The notes: generated by a model not told the origin, from the letters alone. A DNA stretch of 64,000 bases from Adelphocoris suturalis (GCA_030762985.1 JAUMHS010000013.1:10772148-10836147), one strand, 5' to 3'; shown: positions 1-12,160, counted from the stretch's first letter. Numbers and translations are program-made.

Positions 1-430
1 CCATTCGGGTGGGCACAAATTGACGAGAAAGTTCCAGGGATGGTTTATTCAATGTTACACTCCTCTACACTTACTCCTTCATCGAGAACTCGGATTTCCC
101 TAACGACATCACCCACCTGGGTAAACAACTTCGTAATTAAGGAAAATCCGACATGCGTGTATTTTTTTATGTCAGATGTTGATGTGGTGAGTCCAGGCGT
201 AAAGAACTTTCGATGTCCAATTCAACGATACCAAAACGATTTGGGTGGGTTGAATCGAGCAGTTTCTATTCGAAAAGATGTAACATCAAAAATTGATACT
301 AAAACTTGATGCAATGTTGGTCGAGAAGAGTTTTAACGTAGGTAAGGTTATATTGAGGTTGAAGAAATTAACACCCTTTTACCAGTACCTATTGCTACAA
401 AAATTCGAGAGTAATATTTCTTTACCAAAA
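1..430. other. unassigned sequence
   Basis: No family was recognised. A 89-codon frame at 40-309 (+) has no domain I can name, and its composition does not set it apart from chance. From about 430 the sequence runs into a tandem repeat. Confidence 0.3.
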
Positions 431-434
431 AAAG

Positions 435-890
435 AGAGCTAAATATTCTCTCCTGTTCACTCAAACGAGTTGAAATTTGACAGGGTGACGCTATGGGATA
501 TCAAGAGTCTAATAAATGATGGGCTCTTTACTGATCAGCTGAGTGAGCTAAATTATCTCTTATTCACCCTAGGAGTTTGAAATTTGACAGAGAGCCTCTC
601 CAGGACATTATGAGACGAATGCAATGACGGGTTCCAACCAGATCAGCTGACTTAGCTTAAATCTCTCCTATTCACCCCAAGAATTTAAATTTGACAGGGA
701 ACCTTTAAAGGACATTAAGAGACGAATGCAATGACGGGTTCCAACCATATCAGCTGACTTAGCTTAAATCTCTCCTATTCATCACAAGAATTTTAAATTT
801 GACAGGGAACCTTTAAAGGACATTAAGAGACGAATGCAATGACGGGTTCCAACAATATCAGCTGACTTAGCTTAAATCTCTCCCATGTTT
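435..890. repeat. tandem repeat of about 120 bp, four diverged units
   Basis: Each unit carries a GATCAGCTGA-like core, 'gagctaaat/tagcttaaat', 'ctctcctattcacc', 'gaaatttgacaggga' and 'gagacgaatgcaatgacggg'. The last three units are much closer to each other than to the first, which suggests stepwise local amplification. Related single units lie at about 15160-15310 and 44270-44420, so this is a dispersed family that has also expanded in tandem. Confidence 0.75.
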
Positions 891-1479
891 AGTGTTAAAT
901 TAATGTTCGAAAATAATTGAATGTCATATGTAATTTTATTCAGAATAAAATTCATTGTTTTTTTAGACAATAGACATTTTTTGGCAAAAAAAAAAAAAAG
1001 TTTGATTTTTTTCCAGGGGTTCCAAATGCCCTTTAGGTAAGTTTATTTATTTATATCAAATCAAGTTCTAGGTTTTTTTTTTAGACTCCTTAGTTTTTTA
1101 GTGAAATACCAAAACAAATTTTTTATTCCAATCCTGAGGGAAGATACCGTCTGAATGGCAGGATAGGCGTGCTTCTCATCTAAGAAGGTCTCCTTCAACG
1201 AATGAATAAATTATAGTGTGAAAAATAAGGCTATTTGAACACTTCATTAGGTACCTAACTATTATGTATACAAAAATTATATATTCAACATGATCCGTCA
1301 ATCCTTCTGAACTTTTTAGTAAAGTTCTATTAATTTTTGTTTGCGTAATAATTTTTGTTAACCAAGTAACGGTTTACATACATTACGAAACATGAGAAAA
1401 TTACACTGCCAAGGAAATGGCACATGAGCTTCCTCGTGACCTTTACAGTACGTCACCTTAAAATTCCAGAAAACTAGAA

Positions 1480-2440
1480 ACGACCGGTTCTGGCATCAGG
1501 GAATTAATAAGGTGGGAAATTGGAAGCTGAATGGTGCATATAATAAATGAAATTAATAAGGACAATTTTGATTTTAATATGGGACCATCCAGGATGTAGT
1601 CCGCATGTTCCCTGAAAATTTCGTATAAATCGGATCAAAACTGAAGGAGTTTTTAATTGATTTACAGGATTTCATTAATATGTTGATCTAAACTCATGTT
1701 TAAAACATCCTTGGGGATATTTTTTGGCAACTTTGAGCATGATGGACCACCCGATTTGTTCATTTTCCAAACTTACCCTGTGTTGCTGGCCCACCCTGCT
1801 ACCGCGCCTAGCGTACCGCTGCTGATGATCGCAAAGAATGTGATACGGGACCTCAAGAAACCTTGCCCGCATCATCCCTGAAAATCTGATCGAAATCCGT
1901 TCTCAATTGCCTGAGTTATAACCGAAACAAGAAAATTTCGTTTGCGCCTGCGCAGAGGCTACCGTTGATTCCATGTAGAGCTATACCCTCACAATCCCTA
2001 AAAATTTGAAGAAAATCGCATCAAAATTGTGGAAATTACGGCTGTTGCAAGGACCGTAACAAGAATATTTCGTTCACGCATGCGCAGAGCGTACCGCTAA
2101 TGCAATTATGATGATTGTCTTATGGGATCTCAAGGGACCTTACCCACATCATCCCTGAAAATCTGACTGAAATCCGTTCAACATTGACTGAGTTATGACC
2201 GTCACAAGTAATTCACGTTAGCGCCTGCGCAGAGGCTACCGTTGATTCGATCATGATGAAGTTGATAGGGGACCATCTAGAGCTTAACCCGCACGATCCC
2301 TGAAAATTTGGTTAAAATCGGATCAAAATTGTGGAAGTTATGGCTGTTACAAGGAAATGTGGACGGACAGACAGACAGACAGACACGGAACCAAATTCGT
2401 TCAGGAGGCTCTGAAACGCAAAATGCGAGTGGAAATTTTG
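1480..2440. repeat. diverged tandem repeat with alternating A/B units (about 280-bp dimer)
   Basis: The phrase 'atccctgaaaattt/tctg...aaatccg/gatcaaaattg' recurs near 1605, 1875, 2005, 2150 and 2295. Two unit types alternate: A has 'cctgagttat(a/g)acc' and B has 'gtggaa(g/a)tta(t/c)ggctgttgcaagg'. Same-type units are about 280-295 bp apart. Most units end in a 'tgcgcctgcgcag' or 'cgcatgcgcagag' motif. The last unit ends in GACAGACAGACAGACA (about 2364-2382), a sequence pattern that recurs in inverted form near 31150. Confidence 0.6.
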
Positions 2441-2561
2441 ATTTTGGAGCAAAAATTTTTTTTTTCATTTCGAAAGTGAAAACAAAGCTTCCTACATAAA
2501 TTCAAACATAAATCCAATTATTTGGCGTAAAATGAGTCACAGAATTTCTGAGAATACTCAC

Positions 2562-2616
2562 TTTCAAGTAGATCCCTTACGATTTTCTTCAAATCCGCTT
2601 TAGTGGCGTAGTCTCC
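2562..2616 (-). CDS. collectin-like paralogue (minus copy), helical linker exon
   Basis: This 55-nt exon is read on the - strand between a TTTCCTAG acceptor and a GTGAGT donor. It encodes GDYATKADLKKIVRDLLE plus one base, so it enters in phase 0 and leaves in phase 1. Length, phases and nearly every residue match the + strand exon at 25917-25971 (RADLKKIVRNLLE there). The peptide has the alternating hydrophobic and charged pattern of a short amphipathic helix, as in the neck or coiled-coil of collectins. The changes are conservative, which argues that both copies were under constraint. Later exons of this copy would lie left of base 1. Confidence 0.75.
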
Positions 2617-2769
2617 CTAGGAAATACGTCCAATAATAATTATTTCAACGATTATATTTACTACAGATTGTGTAATTATTAATAAAGGTAGGGCCCTTAT
2701 TCGAATGCTATTACATAAGTAGATACCTGTTTAGGTAGTACCTGTGGCGGTTGACGTCCAGCAATATTC

Positions 2770-4060
2770 TGTAATTCACAATCCTACATGTATGGTGTAG
2801 AATAGGTTGTATAGGTAACGAGAGTAAAATATGTACCGTAAATGGTGGTGAAGAGGGATCCGGTGGTGAAGATGGTACAAATACGGATTTTCCAAATAAA
2901 TTAACATTTGGCGGGAAAAGGGGGGTTCCCAAGCAAAATTGGCAGACAGGTTTGTGTCTAGGGCACTAGGGAGCAGCATCTGAGCGGTGGAGCACCTTCT
3001 TCTCATGTACTCTTTGACGCTGATAACACTATTAGTGATAACGTGATAAGGTGAACTGTGTTTTCTGCCAAACTGCTCCTGGGGCTGCGACAATTGAACA
3101 GCGATCACCAACAGGAGAGTCTCGCGAGAGCCCACCTAAAGGCACAACTAGAGCATCCTTCTGGCATTCCGGGCTACTAGTCAGCTGATCGGGTGCCTGA
3201 TGTGTGTATTCGCCAGCTTCCCGCTTACACTTGAATCTCGTTGCTTTTTAGTGAAGCTGGGAGAATTCGTGAGTTAGGTATCGAAATGGATCCAATACGA
3301 GTAATTTTGTTAAGCGGTTGGCAACCATCTCAAAATACGTTTAGGTAGCATCAGAGATTGAATTGTGTTTAGCGTTTGAAGAAGTACCAAGGTAGGACCT
3401 AGTTTGTATAGGTAGGGTTAATACCTAGTTTGTTTAGGTAGGTAGTAGGTCTACTAATAATAACTAGGTACACTAGTAAGTGTTGAGTGTACATACATCT
3501 TGATGTTTCATTTTTTTAAAGCTCTCCTCGCTTACACTCATGCGTCTAGGGCAGATCTCTTTTTGCCTCCATGCTATCAGTATTTTGCTCTTTGCAGAAC
3601 AAAAAGTGGAAGCTTTATGTTCGAGACGATTCTTGAACAATTCCTACATACTCATATATAATTGGCCGATAATTAGTTCCGAAAAGAGGAGAGAAAATTA
3701 ACGAAAATTCGCTCTTTTAGTTCTCAGCTTAGTTTTAGTTAGGTATGTAGCATCGCTGGAAAAACTCATCTTCTAAGGAATGTTTCTAGGTAATGTCCTT
3801 TTTGTTAGGTACCTATACGTCTATGTAAGTTTTCCGAGAGTTAATAATAAGTAATTCAACCGTCTCTGTGTGCTTGCTAGGATCTCTGGGTGTGATTGGG
3901 ACAGTTTTTAACCACGCTCAACAGACTCTGCGTTAAAAAGGTGATGAAATAATTGTCGACCAAAAATGCTTTTTTGGTTTTGTGGCCTAAGTCATTTTCC
4001 GAAATTCGACCCACAACATTAATCAGATCGGTACCGGGACTGTGGAACCTAGTCTCACCA
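2770..4060. other. intron-like sequence of the minus paralogue
   Basis: Only intron homology to the other arm was found (3560-3770, inverted copy at 25255-25465). The segment 3120-3190 (with 'aaaggcacaactag') resembles 25085-25190 in direct orientation, so it is a separate dispersed repeat. No exon or RNA gene was recognised. Confidence 0.45.
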
Positions 4061-4068
4061 CGGAACAT

Positions 4069-4341
4069 GTCCTTGAACTTTCGTTTTGTGTCCTTAACAT
4101 TTTAAAATTTGTTTGAAGTTTCTACCACAATTCTACGGACAGTTATCGTCTGGAATGACATATACATATATACATACATACATATATACATACATGCATA
4201 CATAAAAAAATGCGTTAAACTTCAGAATATGATTCAGAATAGCCTGAAACGGATTTCTGCATAAAATTTTTTCAAAAATTCACATTCTACAAATTTTGAG
4301 GCGAGAGCAATAGCTTAATTTTCTTCAAAAATTCGCTAAAA
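4069..4341. repeat. 3' fragment of the AGCGAATTTTTGAAGAAA-TIR element family
   Basis: This is the right-hand third of the family described at 4454-5385. It starts at 'ccttgaactttcgttttgtgtcc', includes the internal TACATA run, and ends at 'ttcttcaaaaattcgctaaa'. The left part is missing. Confidence 0.7.
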
Positions 4342-4453
4342 GAAAACCAACAAAAAAATCGCTAGTCAATGTGAAACCAAAAGTGAGATTGAGAAAAAGA
4401 GGAAAGCAGCTGCTGAAAGAAAGAGAAAGGAGAGAGAAAGGAAGAAAAAAAAA

Positions 4454-4708
4454 GTCCAGTCATGCAGCATGACCCCATGAGCGAATTTTTGAAGAAACCT
4501 TCGACATTTCAGTCGCTATTGATTGTGTAGAGAAATTTTAGTTTATGATTAGAACTTCTTCATAATTTCATGGCTGATATTTTCTAAGCCACAGTCACAG
4601 TATTAAAGCTACATCAAGTCCTAAAACAGTTGAGCGTAAAACATTAAAGAGAGCGACCGAGAGAATTGGAGGACGGAATATTTCACAAAGTAAACTCATC
4701 AGTTGTAA

Positions 4709-4758
<50 letters not shown>

Positions 4759-5385
4759 AAGCACCTACTACACCTACGTTTTAGACAGCATGGTTCTAGG
4801 ATTGGTTATACAGGAATACTTCCATAAGAGTAGTTAAATCTGAATTTGGACAATGTTTCATGCAAATATTACCGGTTTTAACAACTAGCGAACGGCATTA
4901 TTTCGATTTTTGACTGATTTTTCAACTATGAAATTTTTGAAAACTTGATACATATTCTTATAGGAAATTTTACGCTGATTCCGAATATACCACATGTTAG
5001 TATGCTGAAAAAATTATTTCGCACAACAAATCGCAAAAAACAGGCTATTTTGACATTTTTTACTACATTTTTGAAAATTTCAACCCGAAGATGTAATCCG
5101 ATCATGCTGGCCAACGAACTTGAACTTTCGTTTTGTGTCCTTAACATTTTAAAATTTGTTTGAAGTTTCTAGCTCAATTCTACGGACAGTTATCGTCTGG
5201 AATGACAGATACATATATACATATATATGCATACATACATACATTAAAAAAAATGCGTTAAACTTCAGAATATGATTCAGAATAGCCTGAAACGGATTTC
5301 TGCATAAAATTTTTTCAAAAATTCACATTCTACAAATTTTGAGGCGAGAGCAATAGCTTAATTTTCTTCAAAAATTCGTTAAAAC
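4454..5385. mobile_element. non-autonomous DNA element with AGCGAATTTTTGAAGAAA ends, copy 1
   Basis: It begins GTCCAGTCATGCAGCATGAC followed by (G)AGCGAATTTTTGAAGAAA, and ends with the inverse TTTCTTCAAAAATTCG. No transposase is encoded. Other copies lie at 18399-19088, 19295-20166 and 46379-47460, with partial copies at 4069-4341 and 25471-25705. Every fuller copy carries a TACA/CATA microsatellite at the same place, after 'cgtctggaatgaca'. This copy also holds a poly-T run of about 43 nt at 4711-4754. The superfamily is not clear because I could not fix a target-site duplication. Confidence 0.65.
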
Positions 5386-5389
5386 CTCT

Positions 5390-6730
5390 TTATCAATCGT
5401 AAAACCATACAAAGTATCTAACCATTCATAATAGTGGCAAGTAGAGATATTTGCCTAACCACAAAAATCATTACATCAAGAAAAACTAACGAAAAATTTT
5501 TGGATTGCTCAAAACCTGAAAACTTCATTTAGCGTAGAACATCACAGCTACTGATATACTGAACATTCTGATGAGGCTAGTTAGTTGGAGGAGTGTAGAC
5601 AGCTAACTAGTATCATTTTCAAGTACCTACCTGAGTAGGTAGATATGAGCTGAAACAGTGATGAGGTTTAATTACGTATTCACTGGGAGAAGGCGGCTAG
5701 TCGTTACATTTGACTCTTCCTCGTCAACTGAATTGGTTTGTTTTGTGTGTTACTACCTGATATGAGTTTACAGCTCTCGTCTCTAGGGTGCACTAGCACC
5801 ACTAGCTGGCGACAGTACCTAAACTGTTGCTATTATTCAACCTAAAAACCCCACCAAAGGCACATCATCATTTTAACCACCGCTCAAAATGTGTACATCA
5901 ATCTTATGAGATACGTAGGCAGTTATTAAACAGAGTTCGTCATGCAGCATGATCGAATTTTCGTACATCATATTGTATTATGTCACATTGTTTTGCAATG
6001 TATGCACTTTGAGTGCAAGGAAATTGCAAACTACCAATTTCATGAAATAAATAAATAAATAAATAAAAATAAATAAATAAATAAAAACTTGTTCTAAATA
6101 ATATTTTGCGATTCAAAAAAGATTTAGGATTTTTAGCTTTTTGCAGTAGGTATTTAATAATTTTTTCAGCAAATATTAATGAAATTTAAGTACATTTTTC
6201 AGCATCTCATTTAAACATTTACCAGATCTGTCACTTATGATAATTTCGAATTTTTCAAGTACATTCAACATACCTCCCTTTGGACAAAAATGAATAAATT
6301 CTACAAACTGTCTGTCAAATCAAAATTGTAATTATGATTGGATTCCTGAAGATGTTTTGCAAATGTAGACCTACCCTTATTTTCCCTGAAATCCTCCTGA
6401 TGCTCGTCTATTCTTTCCCTTAATTTCCTATACTACCAGTCTGACCTCAATATTCGTAGCCGCAAGAAAATTTTAGTTTATAAACCCCACTTTTATCCTG
6501 AACATTACTTTTGTCTTTAACGGAATCTAGTGATGCTCCAAGACTACGTCTCCCTTCACCTGTGACTATAAAAGCTGTGTCTTTTCAAATGTGTTCGAAA
6601 TCGATTTAACATTGTAACTATTTATTTTTCGTGGAAATATACAAAGTTTTTTCGCTAACTTCCGTTTCTCAAAGATCTTGGAACAAATAGGTCTATAGCT
6701 GTGAGGATCATTGGTGGGTTTGCCAGGTTT
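5390..6730. other. non-coding, with AAAT microsatellite and MITE relic
   Basis: An AAAT microsatellite lies at 6046-6085. The stretch 5938-6040 ('catgcagcatgatcg...gagtgcaaggaaattgcaaac') resembles 21700-21830, a relic related to the GTCCAGTCATGCAGCATGAC family. No gene was recognised in the rest. Confidence 0.4.
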
Positions 6731-6735
6731 CTTAA

Positions 6736-7792
6736 CCCATTCGCCGCGGAGCCCTGACCGACTGCGTGTCCCCTGAGCGCGAAGCCTTTCTTACCTGCAA
6801 CTCCCGTTGTAGCGGAGAAATATTTGAGACTGTGACGCTCGCCCTCCTCTTTTAGTTTTTCTTGTTTCTCCACTATTCTTCTATTTTTGACGTAATTCTT
6901 TTTGCATGTTGTTCAGGAATATATTATGGACAGAAATGTTTGGTGTTTGAAGGGTTTGTACCTTTTTTGTCATTATTATATTCTCATAAACTCGAATTCA
7001 TCAATAGTTTATTGTTTTCGTAATTTGTCTCATTATTACTTCATTTTTCATAAACATAATTACTGATTCATTATCGTACTATACCATTGTTATTGTTTTT
7101 TATTGTTATTAAATTTGATTATCCAAGAAGTCCAGAGAAATTGCCAGGTCAGAGCCAAAAGAATTTATCGAAAAGTGCCACCTAGGTAGTAGGTACCCAC
7201 TCACACTTACACTCCTAAACCTACTATATATACAAGTAAACTAAGAAAAAACTGAAACCTGGACTATATACACTTCTATTAATAAAAAAAAAATAGAAAT
7301 TACGAGATAAATAACGAAGGTAAGAAAAAACTGACGGTAGAAAAGTGTTGAAAAAAGCCTCAAAGTGAGGAGAACAGAACCAAACATCAACAAAGTGTAC
7401 AGTGGAATGACGCTAAAAATAACTGCGAGAGGCTTTCTCAGAATATTTCCGAAGAACCCTCACCACTTTTATGTGTATTACTCATAGAATGACAAAATAT
7501 CACGAGAAAAAGGGGTCTCCACAGGTAACATGGTTTATCGCGGATGAGAGAGTGTTCAGGATGGGAGAGGGATGGGGGGGACTGAAACACGTCGAGCGCT
7601 ATCTAGTATGTCCCCTAAAAACTGAAAAATAGTTTGAAAAAGTTCCGGAAGATCGCATGAGAATGCAGGAGCAGTTTGGGAAAACGCGGGCTTCGCGCTC
7701 AGGGGACTGTTAGCATTTGTGGAAAAATGCGGGCCTCGCGCTCAGGGCACTGCTAGGATTTGCGGAAAAACGCGGGCTTTGCGGCGAATGGG
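6736..7792. mobile_element. piggyBac-like non-autonomous element
   Basis: The ends are CCCATTCGCCGC (left) and GCGGCGAATGGG (right), a perfect 12-bp inverted pair, each flanked by TTAA (6732-6735 and 7793-7796). TTAA target duplication with a CCC... terminal repeat is the hallmark of the piggyBac superfamily. The roughly 1.06-kb interior encodes no transposase. It has subterminal GC-rich repeats near the right end ('cgcgggcttcgcgctcaggg', repeated at about 7685, 7730 and 7771), with a matching inverted motif near the left end (about 6765-6785). Confidence 0.75.
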
Positions 7793-7989
7793 TTAATCAT
7801 TATGATGATCGCATGTTTCCATTTTTGTGGAAAGTACCCTAGTCGTAGGCAGGCGTTGTAAATCTGTTCACAAAGGTTTCTTAGTAAAGTTTCTGTAGGT
7901 TTCTTAGTACCTACCTAAACACAAACTGAAATCTTGACAGACAGTATAAATAAAAGTTTCAATGAAATGAAACCCACACGTCACTCGCA

Positions 7990-8934
7990 ATGGCTCCTTC
8001 AACCCAAATATCAGATGGTAAAACCTGCCCTGTTTGTGCAAAGATTGTAAAATCCTCAGACAAGCACATAATTTGCACTTTATGTGATAAATCATACCAT
8101 AAAAGGTGTAGTGATCTTTCCCACAAGCTCTTCACCAAACTTCTGGAAGACAGTGAGTTGCCATGGCCTTGCGCTGCGTGTAAGGGCTCCGTTCGAACGA
8201 GGCCGTCTCAATCTCAGGTTGACAATAAATCAGACGATGAAGACAGCAATGTCGAGGACGGTGATGATTTTTCATCAATGTCCAATAGGCAGCTGTTGGA
8301 ATCAATTGCAAAGAATATGAACTCGCTAAACTCTCGAGTCACCAAACTCGAGAAACGTGTCAAGAAATTGGAAGTCCAGCCTGGTAAGGGATTCTCTGCG
8401 ATTACTGACCATAGTGTTGAGATGATGCATCAAGAGCTATTGGAACGTGAAAAAAAGGCGAAAAATATCATGGTCTATGGTTTGCCTGAACCTAAGCAGA
8501 CCACTGATGCACCTCCGGGAAATTCACCTCCTAAACCTCTCAGCCTCGAAGAGAAAATTGACCTTGATTTGGCTGAAGTAAATAAGCTGCTCACTGCTGT
8601 GATTGAAAGTACTGATACATTGCCTGCCGTCGCCAGAGTTGTGCGGGTGGGTAGGCCCAACCATAACTCACCCAAGCCTCGTCCGGTGAGAGTGATATTC
8701 TCTTCATCTGCGGATGCCCTTGCTGTTCTTCGAAAAAAGAAAAATCTACCACCCACCTACGGCCACATATCAATCTCCGACGACAAAACAGATCGTCAAC
8801 GAGCGTACTACAAAGAACAGGTGCAATCTCTAGAGGAACGAAAAAAGAATGGTGAAGCAGACCTCATCATACGATTCATCAGGGGCATCCCAACGATTGA
8901 ACGCAAAACCCAGTCATACTCATCAAAAAACTAA
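7990..8934 (+). CDS. LINE ORF1 protein with PHD-type zinc finger
   Basis: The product is 314 residues. Residues 13-64 form a C4HC3 PHD-like finger: C13-x2-C16, C29-x2-C32, H37-x2-C40, C61-x2-C64. An acidic stretch follows (about residues 75-92), then a leucine and lysine-rich coiled coil (about 105-135), then a basic C-terminal half that resembles the RRM-like or nucleic-acid binding part of LINE ORF1 proteins. PHD-bearing ORF1 proteins are known from CR1-like elements and are thought to bind element RNA in the RNP. The frame is open from the first ATG to a TAA, and ORF2 starts in another frame almost at once. The function is inferred from family resemblance. Confidence 0.8.
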   Translation: MAPSTQISDGKTCPVCAKIVKSSDKHIICTLCDKSYHKRCSDLSHKLFTKLLEDSELPWPCAACKGSVRTRPSQSQVDNKSDDEDSNVEDGDDFSSMSNRQLLESIAKNMNSLNSRVTKLEKRVKKLEVQPGKGFSAITDHSVEMMHQELLEREKKAKNIMVYGLPEPKQTTDAPPGNSPPKPLSLEEKIDLDLAEVNKLLTAVIESTDTLPAVARVVRVGRPNHNSPKPRPVRVIFSSSADALAVLRKKKNLPPTYGHISISDDKTDRQRAYYKEQVQSLEERKKNGEADLIIRFIRGIPTIERKTQSYSSKN

Positions 8935-8939
8935 TACGC

Positions 8940-9830
8940 ACGAGCTATGGTCCGTCAGCCTCCCCTAAACTAATATCTTGTTATTATCAGAACGTTCGAG
9001 GCTTACGGACCAAGCTCGAAAGCCTGACCTGTGCAATACCATTGCATGATTTTCTAGTCGTTTGCCTCACTGAAACTTGGTTGAACGAAGATTTTCACTC
9101 CCCAGAATTGGGATTTGATAAATACCTAACTTATCGTTGTGATAGAAACCAAAAAACTAGTGACTGTTCCAGGGGAGGTAGTGTCCTAATTTCGATCCAC
9201 AGTTCTTTGAAATCCTCTCTTATTGATTCACCAATTGAAGATCTCGAATTATTATTTGTTCTAGTTACAGTTGGTTCTCAAAGATTTATCATCAGTACAG
9301 TTTACTTCCAGCCAAATTCTAGGGCGGAACTATATCAGCTGTATAGCTCGGCCGTGGAAACGGTTTCCATTAAATATCAAGACAGCGAAATAATACTTTT
9401 GGGTGATTTCAATTTACCTCAATTAAAGGATTTTAACTATACGTTCAATGAAAATTTTCGTTCAAATGACCATGGTCTGACCGCCGTAAAAGATCTATGC
9501 TCTTTTTTGGAGCTAAAACAAGTTAATTTGGTTCGTAACGCTTACGAGTCTATTCTCGATTTGGTATTTACGAGTATTGAAAACTTGAATGTGGAACTAT
9601 GCCATGAACCGTTAGTGGATATTGACAATTATCATCCTCCATTATTAGTTGGTTTTGAAATTACTGAATCTGATGCATTCCTTCAAAATGATTCTTATAA
9701 CTATAACTTTAATAATGTTGACTATGAATCGATGAACTACTACCTTTCCATGATTCCATGGGATGAATTCCTGTCTTCAGACTGCATAAATTATAACTGC
9801 CAACTTTTTACGAAATTCTTTATGAAGTAA
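8940..9830 (+). pseudogene. LINE ORF2, apurinic-type endonuclease part (5' half of a frameshifted ORF2)
   Basis: The frame is open from just after the ORF1 stop. The first ATG lies at 9042, but recognisable endonuclease sequence starts earlier (YYQNVRGLRTK, about 8983-9016). Motifs in order: LTETW with the catalytic Glu, LLGDFNLPQ with the conserved Asp and Asn, and DNYHPPLLVGF near the end, the counterpart of the terminal SDH-type motif. The domain would nick the target for target-primed reverse transcription. The frame stops at 9828-9830, while homologous coding sequence continues without gap in the next frame (EVIEIFVPK), so a one-base indel near 9816 splits ORF2. Confidence 0.8.
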
Positions 9831-9895
9831 TCGAAATATTTGTACCAAAACGTTGCCAATTCAATTCGAATTATCCTCCATGGTTCACCCCTGAA

Positions 9896-11791
9896 TTGAT
9901 AAGTTTAGTGAAGAAAAAGTCTGCTGCTCACAAAATTTCTAAGTCTGAACCTTCAGAAAAAAATTATGAAATATTTTCCAACATTCGTGCACGATGTAAA
10001 GCCCTAAGCGAAGAATGCTATTTAAATCATGTGAAATTTACAGAATCAAGTATTAAATACAAACCCAAAAATTTTTGGAGATTTATGGACTTGAAAAAGA
10101 GAAACTCAACCATACCTGCCATAATGTATTATCAAAATGTATCTGGTGACAATAGCCCATCTATTGCAAACCTCTTCCAAAGCTTTTTTAAATCTGTTTA
10201 TACCACTTCTTCCGATACTCGTCCTTCCATTCTGCATTCCTCGTTAATGAACTCGATGAATATAAGCTCATGTTCGGTTTCTTTGTCCAATGTCTTTAAT
10301 TACTTAGAAAAATCCGATTCTAATCCTAGTCCTGGACCAGATGGAGTGCCTTCCATCCTCATGAAAAACTGTAGATATGCTCTAGCCAATCCTTTGTTTA
10401 AGCTTTTCAATCAATCGCTAGCAGTTGGTAAATTTCCCGATTTATGGAAAAATAGCTATATTACTCCTATCCACAAAAAAGGCAGCAAATCTGATGTATG
10501 TAACTACCGTCCGGTTAGCAAGCTGTCATTCATACCCAAAATGTTTGAATCACTGGTGTGCGATATTTTGACCCCTTGTTTTAAACATATCATCTGTAAC
10601 GAACAACATGGTTTCAGAGCAGGTCGTTCTACTGTCACAAATTTAATGCTGCTTTCGAAAGACATCATAGAAGCTTTAGAAAATGGTCACCAAATTGATA
10701 TAATTTACACGGATTTTGCTAAGGCGTTTGACCGAGTAAACATAAGTCTCTTGCTAGATAAACTGTTGCTTCATGGCATTAATGGCAAATTACATGATTG
10801 GTTTGAATCGTACCTTACGAACCGTATTCAGTGTGTGAAAATTCTCAATTCAGTCTCTAGCCCAATAGATGTGACTTCAGGGGTGCCCCAAGGGTCACAT
10901 CTAGCTCCACTACTGTTTAACCTTTTTATAAATGACCTGCCTTCCTGTATCCAAAATTCCAACGTGTTATTATTTGCTGACGATGCGAAAATTTACCGCA
11001 TTGTTAAAAATATTAATGACTGTTTTCTTCTTCAAGATGATCTTGACTCACTGTACCAATGGACCTGTAATAATAATCTTGGCCTTAATTTAGACAAATG
11101 CAATATCCTTAGAATTACTCACTCCAACTCACCTGTAAACTTTTTCTATTCACTTAATGGCTCCATACTTGCTTCGGTCGAGTCAACAAGGGATCTCGGT
11201 ATCACTCTGTCTGCATCATTTACTTTCTCGTTACACCTTGAAATAATTATTTCTAAAGCCAATAAAATGTTGGGTTTCATAAGCAGAAACTCTAAGCACT
11301 TCTCTGTCGACACTCTCAAAGTATTATACTGTGCCTTTGTGCGATCTGGCTTAGAGTATGGAGCCTTGATTTGGGATCCCTATTACATAACGTACATAGA
11401 CAGACTAGAGAAAGTACAACGAAAATTTTTGAGATTAGTAGCTTTTAAAAAACGAATTCCTGTTGCTGATATCAGGTATGAGGAACTCTCAACGTCCTTG
11501 AAATTAGGATCCTTAGACGGACGACGTATAAAAATCGATTTAGTCTTTTTATACAAACTCATCAATAACCTTGTCGACACTCCTGATTTATTATCTTCCA
11601 TAAACTTTCATGCACCCTCCAAAATAACCCGCATCGTAAGACCATTTACTCTAGAGTTCCACAGAACAAATTATGGGAAATTTTCCCCTATCAACAGACT
11701 CATGTCTCATGCAAATAATTATCCTTCGATAGATTTTTTTGGTACCAATCTTTCCACCTTCAAATCACAACTGGATAACTTCTTCATATAA
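9896..11791 (+). pseudogene. LINE ORF2, reverse transcriptase part (3' half of frameshifted ORF2)
   Basis: These 631 codons are open to a TAA. RT motifs appear in the expected order: NYRPVSKLSFIPKMFE, HGFRAGRST, TDFAKAFD with catalytic Asp273, GVPQGSHLAPLLFNLFINDL, and the FADD box with Asp362-Asp363. The C-terminal region has the 'LGITLSASFTFSLH' and 'VLYCAFVRSGLEYGALIW' blocks usual in Jockey/CR1 elements. No RNase H domain is seen, in line with those clades. The only break found in ORF2 is the upstream frameshift, so the copy is young or recently disabled. The Met at 9896 is simply the first one downstream of the frameshift. Confidence 0.85.
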
Positions 11792-12160
11792 CCTTTGACC
11801 ATTTTGTACCTTGTACCAATATCCATCCGTATTAATCATGAATTTCATATTGTTTATTATTTTCTTTTAATATCCCTCCGCAATACTCTTGTATTTGATA
11901 TTGTTTATTATTCTCCTTTGAATAAATAACATTTTATCCTTTAGAAGTTCACTCGTATGTTAGCATATACTTTATTGTATAATCTTATACACTAATTTAA
12001 AAAAATTATTCAGAAACTGTTATATACTGTTATGTACTTTTTATACTGTTTATAAACTGGATGTATTTCCGTAATAAAGATTTATTATTATTATTATTAT
12101 TATATTATTATACTGTAGTTGGGATTGACATCCCAACAATTATAAACTAAATATAATTAC

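Larger units (their letters stand above)
7880..12113 (+). mobile_element. CR1/Jockey-type LINE, nearly complete
   Basis: The element holds ORF1 (7990-8934), ORF2 endonuclease (about 8940-9830) and ORF2 reverse transcriptase (9896-11791). A 3' UTR follows with an AATAAA at about 12072 and a terminal TTA-type microsatellite at about 12078-12113. A microsatellite tail instead of poly(A) is typical of CR1-like clades. The 5' end is placed only roughly, just before 'aaatcttgacagacag'. It is inserted antisense to the minus-strand collectin paralogue, ending about 48 bp from that gene's splice donor at 12160. The homologous intron in the other arm lacks it, so insertion followed the duplication. Confidence 0.85.

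Noticed and set aside
40..309. 89-codon frame at the left edge
   Set aside because: No recognised motif and no evidence that it is spliced or conserved.
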